Of a DNA stretch of 64,000 bases, positions 56,428 to 64,000 are shown piece by piece (within the stretch, counting starts at the first letter, position 1; every line of letters starts with the position of its first letter). The notes beneath the pieces were generated by a model. It searched no databases and was not told the origin of the DNA. It saw nothing but the letters and a program-made list of their open reading frames with translations. A program made the translations under genes and the position numbers. This DNA is from Paraburkholderia ribeironis (lineage in GTDB: Bacteria > Pseudomonadota > Gammaproteobacteria > Burkholderiales > Burkholderiaceae): assembly GCF_900019265.1 (NCBI RefSeq), contig NZ_CYGX02000047.1:1-64000 (forward strand), given 5' to 3'.

Positions 56428-56610
56428 ACCGGATGCATCGATAACGCGCATAGTCAGGGGATCGTCGTGTGGCGCGCGCTGCGCGCGAGCTTGCCTGCAT
56501 GACGCGGTTCACTTATCCCTTCGGCTGAACCCGGCGCGGCGGCTCGCGGCGGCCCAATTGCACACTGTTGCAGCGCGCTTCGAACGATAAACGACTATGG
56601 AGAAGAGACA

Positions 56611-58110
56611 ATGCAGGATCAGTACGTCCTTGCGCTCGACCAGGGCACTACCAGCTCGCGTGCGATGCTGTTCGACCGGCTCGGCAATGTGGTGTCGACC
56701 GCTCAGAAAGAATTCCAGCAAATCTATCCGCAGCCGGGGTGGGTCGAGCACGATCCGCTGGAAATCTGGTCGACCCAGGCAGGCGTCGCCGCGGAGGCCG
56801 TGACGCGCGCCGGCATGAGCGGCACATCGATCGCTGCGATCGGCATCACCAATCAACGCGAAACCACCATCGTGTGGGACCGCGAAACCGGCCACCCGGT
56901 CTATAACGCGATCGTCTGGCAAGACCGCCGCACGGCCGACTTCTGCGACCAGCTCAAGGCGCAGGGGCTCGAAGAAAAGGTCCGCGCGAAAACCGGTCTG
57001 CCGATCGACTCGTATTTCTCGGCGACCAAGATCCGCTGGATTCTCGACAACGTCGAAGGCGCACGCGAAAAGGCGAAACAGGGCCGCCTCGCGTTTGGCA
57101 CGGTCGATAGCTGGCTGATGTGGAACTTCACCAAAGGCGGCCTGCACATCACGGACGTGACCAACGCGTCGCGCACGATGCTCTTCAACATTCACACGCT
57201 CAAGTGGGACGACGAGCTGCTCGACGCGCTCGACATTCCGCGCAGCCTGCTGCCGCAAGTGCGCGCTTCGTCGGAAGTGTATGGACCGAGCCAAACCACC
57301 GTGTTCGCGTCGAAGATTCCGCTTGCGGGCATCGCCGGCGACCAGCACGCCGCCCTCTTCGGCCAGATGTGCACGCAGTCCGGCATGGTGAAGAACACCT
57401 ATGGCACCGGCTGTTTCCTCGTGATGAACACCGGCGACAAGCCGATCGAATCGAAGAACAATCTGGTCACCACGATTGCGTGGCAGATCGGCGACCGGAT
57501 CGACTATGCGCTCGAAGGCAGCATCTTCATTGGCGGCGCGGTGGTGCAATGGCTGCGCGATGGCCTCGGCGTCATCAGGAGTGCCGGCGAGATCGAAACC
57601 CTCGCGCGCACCGTGCCGCATTGTGACGGCGTGTACCTGGTGCCCGCCTTTGCCGGGCTCGGCGCGCCACACTGGAATGCTCGCGCTCGCGGCACACTGT
57701 TCGGCGTGACGCGCGGCACGAGCGCCGCGCATATCGCGCGTGCCGCGCTCGACTCGATCGCCTATCAATCGCTCGATGTGCTGAAGGCGATGGAAGCCGA
57801 CTCCGGCATTCGCATCGGCGAGTTGCGCGTGGATGGCGGCGCCTGCGTGAACAATCTGCTGATGCAGTTCCAGGCGGACATTCTCGGTGTCGACGCGGTG
57901 CGCCCCAGGGTGTCGGAGACGACCGCACTGGGTGCGGCCTACCTCGCTGGTCTCGCGGTCGGCTACTGGAAGGACGTCGACGAACTGCAAAGCCAGTGGA
58001 AGGTCGAGCGCCGCTTTACGCCCGCGCTGCCGCACGCCGACGTCAAGGCATGCCTGGACGGCTGGCAGCGCGCAATCCGCGCCGCGAAGGCGTGGGCCGA
58101 TACACCCTGA
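56611..58110 (+). CDS. glpK: Glycerol kinase
   Basis: Phosphorylates glycerol to glycerol-3-phosphate. The 499-residue FGGY-family protein begins MQDQYVLALDQGTTSSRAML. It has GWVEHDPLEIW, GITNQRETTIVWDRETG, YNAIVWQDRRT, the KNTYGTGCFLVMNTG adenosine region and GLGAPHWNARARG. A GGAGA site precedes the start. The stop leads directly into the 9-bp repeat array. Confidence 0.97.
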   Translation: MQDQYVLALDQGTTSSRAMLFDRLGNVVSTAQKEFQQIYPQPGWVEHDPLEIWSTQAGVAAEAVTRAGMSGTSIAAIGITNQRETTIVWDRETGHPVYNAIVWQDRRTADFCDQLKAQGLEEKVRAKTGLPIDSYFSATKIRWILDNVEGAREKAKQGRLAFGTVDSWLMWNFTKGGLHITDVTNASRTMLFNIHTLKWDDELLDALDIPRSLLPQVRASSEVYGPSQTTVFASKIPLAGIAGDQHAALFGQMCTQSGMVKNTYGTGCFLVMNTGDKPIESKNNLVTTIAWQIGDRIDYALEGSIFIGGAVVQWLRDGLGVIRSAGEIETLARTVPHCDGVYLVPAFAGLGAPHWNARARGTLFGVTRGTSAAHIARAALDSIAYQSLDVLKAMEADSGIRIGELRVDGGACVNNLLMQFQADILGVDAVRPRVSETTALGAAYLAGLAVGYWKDVDELQSQWKVERRFTPALPHADVKACLDGWQRAIRAAKAWADTP

Positions 58111-58136
58111 GCGGCGGCCTGGTCGACCCGAGCAGC

Positions 58137-58343
58137 CTGAGCGCGTTGGGCGTGTTGGGCGTGTTGGGCGTGTTGGGCGTGTTGGGCGTGTTGGGCGTGT
58201 TGGGCGTGTTGGACGTGTTGGACGTGTTGGACGTGTTGGACGTGTTGGACGTGTTGGACGTGTTGGACGTGTTGGACGTGTTGAGCGCGTTGGGCGCGTT
58301 GAGCGGCTTGAGCGGCTTGAGCGGCTTGAGCGGCTTGAGCGGT
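58137..58343. repeat. 9-bp minisatellite, 23 units
   Basis: A run of tandem 9-mers: one CTGAGCGCG, seven TTGGGCGTG (58146-58208), eight TTGGACGTG (58209-58280), then TTGAGCGCG, TTGGGCGCG and five TTGAGCGGC/T (58299-58343). Because the unit is a multiple of three and lacks stop codons in most phases, several frames on both strands stay open and give repetitive peptides (VLG/VLD, NTS/NTP, TRP, VGR). The homogeneous blocks indicate recent slippage or unequal exchange. Confidence 0.97.
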
Positions 58344-58431
58344 AAAGCACGTATCATGACGCTTTCAATCTCGACGCGCCTGAGCTTGCAACAGCCCGGC
58401 TCATGCGCTTCCCGCTTTTGCGTTTCAATGC

Positions 58432-59118
58432 ATGATCGACCACCTCATCTGTGACTGCGACGGCGTGCTCGTCGACAGTGAAATCATCGCCGACCGCGTG
58501 ATGTTCGAAACACTCACGGCGACCTTTCCAGGCATCGATTTCGAACCCGTCGTCAAAACCGCCTTCGGACAGCAGACATCGCGCTTTCTCGAAGGCATCG
58601 AGAAGTCCTTCGAGCTCAAGCTGCCCGCCGACTTTCTCGACACCATCGAACACAACGTCGAGCTTGCGCTCGCGGCGTCGCTCAGCCCGATCAACGGCGT
58701 GCGCGAGGCCTTGCAACGCGTGACGCTGCCGGCCGCGGTCGTCTCGAACAGCCGGATGACGCGCGTGAATGCGTCGGTGCGGCGCGCGGGTTTGCTGCAG
58801 ATTTTCGGCGAACGGATTTTCAGCGCCGAACAGGTGGCGCGGCCGAAGCCTTATCCCGATGTGTATCTGTTCGCCGCCCAGACGCTGGGTGTCGCGCCGT
58901 CGCGCTGCATCGTGGTCGAGGACAGCGTGGCGGGTTTGAACGCGGCACGCGCGGCGGGCATGAAGACGATCGCCTTCGTCGGCGCGAGCCATATTCCCGA
59001 TGGCTATGCGGACGCGCTGCGCAAGATGGGCATGACGCGCATCATGAAGCACATGGACGAATTGCCGGCGCTGGTCGAAGCCGGCGTGCGCGGCGACTTC
59101 GGTGATGTGCAGTCGTAG
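58432..59118 (+). CDS. HAD-superfamily phosphatase (Gph/YfbT-like)
   Basis: A 228-residue hydrolase. Nucleophile D8 and acid D10 in CDCDGVLVDSE, SNSR motif II (VVSNSRMTRV), Lys in ARPKPYPDVY and the acidic motif VVEDSVAGLNAARAAGM are complete. The subgroup dephosphorylates small sugar or glycerol-type phosphates. Its position after glpK suggests sugar-alcohol or glycerol-phosphate metabolism, but the minisatellite separates them, so this is only a hint. Confidence 0.88.
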   Translation: MIDHLICDCDGVLVDSEIIADRVMFETLTATFPGIDFEPVVKTAFGQQTSRFLEGIEKSFELKLPADFLDTIEHNVELALAASLSPINGVREALQRVTLPAAVVSNSRMTRVNASVRRAGLLQIFGERIFSAEQVARPKPYPDVYLFAAQTLGVAPSRCIVVEDSVAGLNAARAAGMKTIAFVGASHIPDGYADALRKMGMTRIMKHMDELPALVEAGVRGDFGDVQS

Positions 59119-59164
59119 CGTGGCTTAGCGGCGTGCAGATGTGGCCCACCTCGGCAGCGATGAG

Positions 59165-59195
59165 AAAAAAGGCCGGTTCCCGTTCGAACCGGCCT
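59165..59195. terminator. Bidirectional terminator
   Basis: AAGGCCGGTTC/GAACCGGCCTT hairpin between the convergent HAD gene and ribB, with an A-run on the left and a weaker T-run (GATCGTTTTTT) on the right. Confidence 0.85.
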
Positions 59196-59237
59196 TGATC
59201 GTTTTTTGCAGCGCGCTTCAGATGCACGCCGCGCGCA

Positions 59238-59972
59238 TCACACTTCGTCAGCGACGCATTCGCGCGCCTGCGCGAGCGCGGTACGAAACTCTACCAGCTC
59301 GGCGATCGTCAGCATCGGCAGATTGTGTTGCGCAGCGAAGCGCTCGACATCCGCGCCGCGCGTCATGGTGCCGTCCGCGTTCATCAACTCGCACAGCACG
59401 CCGGCCGGCTTCAGGCCGGCGAGAATCGCCAGATCGACCGTGCCCTCGGTGTGGCCGCGGCGCGCCAGCACGCCGCCGGGCATCGCCCGCAACGGGAACA
59501 CATGGCCCGGGCGCACGATGTCGGCGGGCTTCGCCGCATCGGCGATCGCGGCGCGAATCGTCGTCACGCGATCGAGCGCGGACACGCCGGTGGTCACGCC
59601 GTCGCGTGCTTCGATCGAAACCGTGAACGCAGTGCCGTGACGGCTTTCGTTATTGACGGCCATCGGCGGCAATTCGAGCGCGCGGATCTTGTCGTCGGGC
59701 AGGCACAGGCAAACGATGCCGCTGCATTCGCGGATCAGCAACGCCATGGTTTCGACGGACAGACGCTCGGCGGACACGATCAGATCGGCTTCGTTCTCGC
59801 GGTCGTGGTCGTCTTGCAGGACGACGGCGCGGCCATCGCGCATCGCCTGCAAGGCGGCGGCGATACGTGGCGGAACGGGCTCGGTGGCGAGCAGAGGGAG
59901 ATCGGCGAATGCATCTTCCGCAATCGTCGACGGAACAGGAAATCTAGCAAAGGACATGGTTGAAACGCTCAT
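59238..59972 (-). CDS. ribB: 3,4-dihydroxy-2-butanone-4-phosphate synthase
   Basis: Makes the four-carbon unit of riboflavin from ribulose-5-phosphate. The 244-residue protein has the active-site motif DDHDRENEADLI, the RECSGIVCL segment, SRHGTAFTVSIEARDG and HTEGTVDLA. It is a RibB without the RibA domain and a little longer than the 217-residue E. coli enzyme. The start may be 59972 or Met6 at 59957; neither has a strong ribosome site, which fits translational control. An FMN riboswitch lies upstream. Confidence 0.95.
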   Translation of the reverse strand: MSVSTMSFARFPVPSTIAEDAFADLPLLATEPVPPRIAAALQAMRDGRAVVLQDDHDRENEADLIVSAERLSVETMALLIRECSGIVCLCLPDDKIRALELPPMAVNNESRHGTAFTVSIEARDGVTTGVSALDRVTTIRAAIADAAKPADIVRPGHVFPLRAMPGGVLARRGHTEGTVDLAILAGLKPAGVLCELMNADGTMTRGADVERFAAQHNLPMLTIAELVEFRTALAQARECVADEV

Positions 59973-60107
59973 CGCAAAAGTTGGGCGAAAAACGTTTCAG
60001 GGCATTGCAAACAGACGGGCACGCGCCGTTGAACGCCGCGCAAAGCGACGCTCGCGCGCCGCCCGAACCACTGGCGGCGCCACGGAAACGCACATGACTA
60101 TCTGCAC

Positions 60108-60283
60108 ATCTTCTTCCATCCGGACTGTAACCGTCGGCTCTGGCCTCTCACCAGATCTGCTGACCCCGCTGCGGTTTCCACTAACCGGAAGACCGCACGA
60201 TGCGGGCGCTCGCGGGCTCGTCGGCTCACGCTTTCGCGTTGCCGGCATACCGCCGGTGGGGAATTTCGCCCCGCCCTGAAGAC
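60108..60283 (-). promoter_or_regulatory. FMN riboswitch (RFN element)
   Basis: Read on the minus strand the element begins GTCTTCAGGGCGGGGCGAAA and contains the conserved TTCCCCACCGGCGG, AGCCGACGAGCCC... segments, GGTCAGCAGATCTGGTGAGA and CCGGATGGAAGAAGA at its 3' end. These are the conserved arms of the RFN element. It controls ribB about 135 nt downstream, turning it down when FMN is abundant. Confidence 0.95.
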
Positions 60284-60406
60284 GCACTGATTGCCGGATC
60301 GACCGGCTGACGAAGCATACAACAGTCGCGCAGGACCTTGCAGCGCAACCCCTACTGAACACACGGAGATCGTCAAAGTACCACGCGTCCCGTTGCGGAC
60401 ATGCGG

Positions 60407-61168
60407 CTAAACCGGTGTGGCCTCGCGCGCCGCTTTGTGCAGCGGTTCGTGCCGCGCCTCGTGTTGCGCCTCGTGTTGCGCCTCGCTCTGCGCCTCGTGT
60501 TGTACCTCGCGTTGCGCCGGCACATCCCAGCGCGGCGGCGTCTCCGCCCTCAGCGTCACGCGAAACGCGCGTGCTTCGGTGTCGCCCGGATTGCGCAGAC
60601 TGTGCGGCTGGTCGGCGTCGAACACGATCGCGTCACCGGTGGCAAGCAACTGGCGCCGATCGTGCACGCTGACTTCCAGCGTGCCTTCGCTGACCACGAG
60701 GTTCACCGTCGTACCCGGCGCGCGACGTATGCCGACCTCGGTGTGCAACGGCGCAATGCGCAGCTCGTGAAACTCGGCGGCGGTCGGCTCGGCGTCGGGG
60801 TAAAGCGGCCGGGCCGAATAGCGGCCGTTCGAACTGACGACGCGCGTCGAGCGATCGGCCGGCAAGTGTTCGAAGCCGTTGGTCGCGTAACGCCGCAAGA
60901 ACGCCGCCACCGACACCTTCAACGCCGCCGCAACCTTGCACAGCACCTTGATGGACGGCACGCTGCGCGCCGACTCGATCTGCGCGAGCATCGCCCGCGA
61001 CACGCCGGAGGCGCGCGCCAATGCATCGAGCGACAACTGCCGCTCGGCACGCAAGCGCGAGAGGTTGACGCCGACCAGTTGTTCCAGTGCATCGAAGGGT
61101 TCGGCGGCACGCGGCGGCGCATCGGTACTGGCCAAGGGATCGCGAACCAGCGCGAGCGGGGAATGCAT
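60407..61168 (-). CDS. XRE-cupin transcriptional regulator with repeat tail
   Basis: A 253-residue regulator. Helix-turn-helix LSLDALARASGVSRAMLAQIESARSVPSIKVLCKVAAALKVSV (about residues 45-87) is followed by a cupin domain with APGTTVNLVVSEGTLEVSVHDRRQLLATGDAIVFDADQPHSLRNPGDTEARAFRVTL. The last 35 residues are a Gln/His/Glu/Ala repeat (QHEAQ-like). Targets are unknown; relatives regulate amino-acid or polyamine genes. The start at 61168 (MHSPLALV) avoids an unrelated upstream stretch. Confidence 0.88.
   Translation of the reverse strand: MHSPLALVRDPLASTDAPPRAAEPFDALEQLVGVNLSRLRAERQLSLDALARASGVSRAMLAQIESARSVPSIKVLCKVAAALKVSVAAFLRRYATNGFEHLPADRSTRVVSSNGRYSARPLYPDAEPTAAEFHELRIAPLHTEVGIRRAPGTTVNLVVSEGTLEVSVHDRRQLLATGDAIVFDADQPHSLRNPGDTEARAFRVTLRAETPPRWDVPAQREVQHEAQSEAQHEAQHEARHEPLHKAAREATPV
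60442..60513. repeat. 12-bp tandem repeat in the regulator 3' end
   Basis: About six imperfect 12-mers of GCGCCTCGTGTT (exact at 60454, 60466 and 60490; variants at 60442, 60478 and 60502). On the minus strand they encode the four-residue repeat of the protein tail. Confidence 0.85.
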
Positions 61169-61708
61169 GATTGCCTCCAAAGCGCCGACGGACGACGCGC
61201 AAGCGATAAGTGAAAGCACGATAGCATCGCGTTGTGCCGCGCCCAACGAAGTTATCTTCACACTGTTATCAGCATTGCGGAGAGCGATATTCGCAAAGCT
61301 TGTGCGCATTTTTCATATCGACGCAGGCTCGTGCTGCTGATGCACAACTTCATGCACGACGATCCAAACGAACGGCCTTATAGCATCAGCGCCTCGCTCT
61401 GGGCGCGCTTCACGGGCGCGACTTGCGTAGATTGAAAATCGACGCCTGCCGTAAGCAGGCGATTCAGCAAGCCAGCCATTCCCCGGCGCCGCCACGCGCC
61501 GATCCGGGCGCGCCAGCCGGATTTCGTGAAGGGCTATAATGTGACGTTACGCTGCAGACGTGCCTCGCTGGCTGGACGAGGCGACCCGACGCGGTTCACG
61601 GCGGACCCAGACACCGCCCCGCGGCCCTTGCGCACGTCGCCCGTACGTTTGTCCCCCTCACCTTTTACACGACGCCCCCAGATTAACCACTGCGACCGGC
61701 GAACTTCG
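61169..61708. other. Divergent region between the cupin regulator and miaB
   Basis: 540 bp. It has a TATAAT box at 61535-61540 likely for miaB. A small plus-strand frame (61232-61435) has no recognisable domain or ribosome site and is not called. Confidence 0.5.
61535..61540 (+). promoter_or_regulatory. -10 box candidate for miaB
   Basis: TATAAT consensus hexamer in GGCTATAATGTGACG; no good -35 is seen. Confidence 0.5.
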
Positions 61709-63082
61709 ATGACCAAGAAAGTTTATGTAAAGACCTTTGGCTGCCAGATGAACGAGTACGACTCCGACAAGATGGTCGACGTACTCGGCGCGGCCGAAGG
61801 ACTCGTCAAGACCGACACGCCGGAAGACGCGGACGTGATCCTGTTCAACACCTGCTCGGTGCGCGAAAAAGCACAGGAGAAGGTCTTCTCCGACCTCGGC
61901 CGCGTGCGCGAGCTGAAGGAAGCGAATCCCGATCTGATCATTGGCGTGGGCGGTTGCGTGGCCAGCCAGGAAGGCGCGGCGATCGTTGCGCGTGCACCGT
62001 ATGTCGACCTGGTGTTCGGTCCGCAAACGCTGCACCGTCTGCCGCAGATGATCGACCAGCGCCGCGCGAGCGGCCGCGCGCAAGTTGACATCACATTCCC
62101 GGAAATCGAAAAGTTCGATCACCTGCCGCCGGCGCGCGTCGACGGCCCGAGCGCGTTCGTGTCGATCATGGAAGGCTGCAGCAAGTACTGCAGCTATTGC
62201 GTCGTGCCGTACACGCGCGGCGAAGAAGTGTCGCGCCCGCTGGATGACGTGCTGACCGAAATCGCCGGCCTCGCCGACCAAGGCGTGCGCGAAGTCACGC
62301 TGCTCGGCCAGAACGTCAACGCATATCGCGGCGGCCTCACGCTCGGTTCGTCGGAGATCGCCGACTTCGCGACCTTGATCGAATACGTCGCCGATATTCC
62401 GGGCATCGAACGGATTCGCTACACCACGTCGCATCCGAAGGAATTCACACAGCGTCTGATCGACACCTACGCGAAGGTGCCCAAGCTCGTCAGCCATCTG
62501 CATCTGCCGGTGCAGCACGGCTCCGATCGCATCCTGATGGCGATGAAGCGCGGCTACACAGTGCTCGAATACAAGTCGGTGATCCGCAAGCTGCGCGCGA
62601 TCCGCCCGGATCTGTCGCTGTCCACCGACATGATCGTCGGCTTCCCTGGCGAGACGGAAGAAGACTTCGACAAGATGATGGCGCTCGTCCACGAGATGAA
62701 GTACGACACCAGCTTCTCGTTCATCTATAGCCCGCGCCCCGGCACGCCCGCCGCGAACCTGCACGACGACACGCCGCGCGAGGTGAAGCTCAGGCGTCTG
62801 CAACACCTGCAGGCCACCATCGAGGAGAACGTTCAGCGCATCAGCGATGCGATGGTCGGCAAGATCGAGCGCATTCTGGTCGAGCGCCCGGCGCGCAAGG
62901 ACCCGAACGAACTCGCGGGCCGCACCGAGAACAACCGGGTGGTGAATTTCCCGGCGCCGGTGGCGTCGCACGCGCGGCTGATCGGTCAGATGGTGGACGT
63001 GAAGATCGTCCATGCGTACCCGCATTCGCTGCGTGGCGAGCTCGTGCTCGTTCATGACGACGCGCCGGCCACCGCCCACTGA
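61709..63082 (+). CDS. miaB: tRNA-2-methylthio-N6-dimethylallyladenosine synthase
   Basis: Radical-SAM methylthiotransferase that adds a methylthio group at A37 of tRNAs already modified by MiaA. The 457-residue protein has the N-terminal cluster ligands C12, C49 and C83, the SAM cluster C157xxxC161xxC164, and a C-terminal TRAM domain (GKIERILVERPARKDPNELAGRTENNRVVNF). The start at 61709 (MTKKVYVKTFGC) is the family start. phoH follows 34 bp later. Confidence 0.96.
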   Translation: MTKKVYVKTFGCQMNEYDSDKMVDVLGAAEGLVKTDTPEDADVILFNTCSVREKAQEKVFSDLGRVRELKEANPDLIIGVGGCVASQEGAAIVARAPYVDLVFGPQTLHRLPQMIDQRRASGRAQVDITFPEIEKFDHLPPARVDGPSAFVSIMEGCSKYCSYCVVPYTRGEEVSRPLDDVLTEIAGLADQGVREVTLLGQNVNAYRGGLTLGSSEIADFATLIEYVADIPGIERIRYTTSHPKEFTQRLIDTYAKVPKLVSHLHLPVQHGSDRILMAMKRGYTVLEYKSVIRKLRAIRPDLSLSTDMIVGFPGETEEDFDKMMALVHEMKYDTSFSFIYSPRPGTPAANLHDDTPREVKLRRLQHLQATIEENVQRISDAMVGKIERILVERPARKDPNELAGRTENNRVVNFPAPVASHARLIGQMVDVKIVHAYPHSLRGELVLVHDDAPATAH

Positions 63083-63116
63083 GCCGTATCGAAACCGACA
63101 GGATCGACCCACCGCC

Positions 63117-64000
63117 TTGAAGACCACTCAGCAGCATCTGGAATTCACCGCACCGCACGACGACAACGCGCGGCTCGCCAACCTCTGCGGACCGCTCGAC
63201 GAAAATCTGCGGCAGATCGAGCAGGCGCTCGACGTGACCCTGCAGCGCCGTGCCCACCGCATCACGATTCGCGGACGTGGCGCGAAGCTCGCGCTCACCG
63301 CACTCGAGAACTTCTACAACAATGCACGCGAACCGCTGTCGGTCGACGACATCCAGCTCGCGCTGGTCGAAGTGCGCCATCCGGCGCGCCACCGTCCGAA
63401 CGGCAATGGTGATGAAGCCGGCGAGCCGCGTTTTCCGGGCAATCCGGATCATCCGTTCGACCAGCCCGTCGACGCCATCGACGACGACCTCGAAGAATTC
63501 GGCCCGAAGCTGTACACGCGGCGCGCGGACCTGCGCGGACGCACGCCGGCGCAGCGCGAATACCTGAAGCAGATCATCTCGCACGACGTGACTCTCGGCG
63601 TCGGCCCGGCTGGTACGGGCAAGACGTATCTCGCGGTGGCCTGCGCGGTGGACGCGCTGGAGCGCGATCAGGTCAAACGCATCGTGCTGACGCGGCCCGC
63701 GGTCGAAGCGGGCGAGCGTCTCGGCTTCCTGCCGGGCGATCTGGCGCAGAAGGTCGACCCGTATCTGCGGCCGCTGTACGACGCGCTGTACGACCTGCTC
63801 GGCTTCGACAAGACCGCCAAGATGTTCGAGCGGCAGATGATCGAAATTGCGCCGCTCGCGTACATGCGCGGCCGCACGCTGAACCACGCGTTCATCATCC
63901 TCGACGAGGCGCAGAACACCACGCCCGAACAGATGAAGATGTTCCTCACGCGCATCGGCTTCGGCTCGAAGGCGGTCGTCACCGGCGACACGACCCAGAT
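63117..64000 (+). CDS. PhoH-like ATPase (partial, continues beyond the window)
   Basis: The frame starts with TTG at 63117 (LKTTQQHLEF) and runs off the end, giving 294 codons here. It has the PhoH Walker A GPAGTGKT, VLTRPAVEAGERLGFLPGDLAQKVDPYLRPLYDAL, and Walker B FIILDEAQNTTPEQMKMFLTRIG, followed by VVTGDTTQ. There is no ATG in frame near the start. The gene directly follows miaB, as in the common miaB-phoH(ybeZ)-ybeY cluster; the next gene is expected outside the window. The role is RNA metabolism and stress, not phosphate uptake. Confidence 0.93.
   Translation, partial: MKTTQQHLEFTAPHDDNARLANLCGPLDENLRQIEQALDVTLQRRAHRITIRGRGAKLALTALENFYNNAREPLSVDDIQLALVEVRHPARHRPNGNGDEAGEPRFPGNPDHPFDQPVDAIDDDLEEFGPKLYTRRADLRGRTPAQREYLKQIISHDVTLGVGPAGTGKTYLAVACAVDALERDQVKRIVLTRPAVEAGERLGFLPGDLAQKVDPYLRPLYDALYDLLGFDKTAKMFERQMIEIAPLAYMRGRTLNHAFIILDEAQNTTPEQMKMFLTRIGFGSKAVVTGDTTQ

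Noticed and set aside
54787..56451. Minus-strand frame opposite glpD
   Set aside because: Antisense shadow; no family motifs, and glpD is certain.
58137..58343. CRISPR-like or coding interpretation of the 9-bp array
   Set aside because: The units are contiguous with no spacers, and the several open frames on both strands are explained by the lack of stop codons in the unit.
61232..61435. Small plus-strand open frame before miaB
   Set aside because: No ribosome site or domain, and its composition matches the non-coding spacer.

Overview
The window is GC-rich, densely coding, chromosome-type DNA from a beta-proteobacterium of the Burkholderia/Paraburkholderia group. The genus-level assignment is inferred from protein style and from the gene order recA-recX-DUF2889-sucC-sucD-terC-pilA-pglL-moaC. 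I see no rRNA, insertion sequence, integrase, prophage or CRISPR array. Almost everything is housekeeping or metabolic core genome, with small accessory patches.

Layout. Positions 1-4.1 kb: a penicillin-binding carboxypeptidase (dacB), a sterol-desaturase-family membrane enzyme and a secreted SGNH esterase. 4.2-12.7 kb, minus strand: threonylcarbamoyl-AMP synthase and purine genes (purC, purE, purK, tsaC), then glycolysis (pgk, pyk, fba). 12.9-17.5 kb: azlCD exporter, ilvE, a zinc-finger protein, waaF and an NTF2-like protein. 17.5-25 kb: alpha/beta hydrolase, an uncharacterised protein, M48 protease, moaC, an O-glycosyltransferase (pglL) beside its probable pilin substrate, and terC. 25-30 kb, minus strand: sucCD, a DUF2889 gene, recX and recA with a perfect LexA box. 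30-37.6 kb: two-component system, MFS symporter, tRNA-Met, periplasmic protein, MarR regulator and EmrB-type pump sharing a 36-bp palindromic operator. 37.6-44.3 kb: FadR-type regulator and galactonate dehydratase, small membrane protein, copCD, and two multi-haem cytochromes c. 44.4-51.8 kb: hemolysin III, rhlE, FMN-binding protein, acyl-ACP-desaturase-like diiron protein, MFS transporter and gamma-glutamyltransferase. 52-59 kb: glycerol regulon (glpR, glpD, glpK) with a GlpR operator, interrupted by a 23-unit 9-bp minisatellite before a HAD phosphatase. 59.2-64 kb: ribB under an FMN riboswitch, a cupin/XRE regulator with a repeat tail, miaB and the start of phoH.

The units work mostly independently. 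Clear co-functional sets are purC/purE/purK with tsaC, pgk/pyk/fba, sucC/sucD, recA/recX, azlC/azlD, copC/copD, pilin/PglL and glpR/glpD/glpK. I did not find a wholly new multi-gene system. The best leads are the minisatellite, the nested palindrome between fba and pyk, the long-leader pilin with its PglL, the desaturase-like diiron protein, and the regulatory palindromes.
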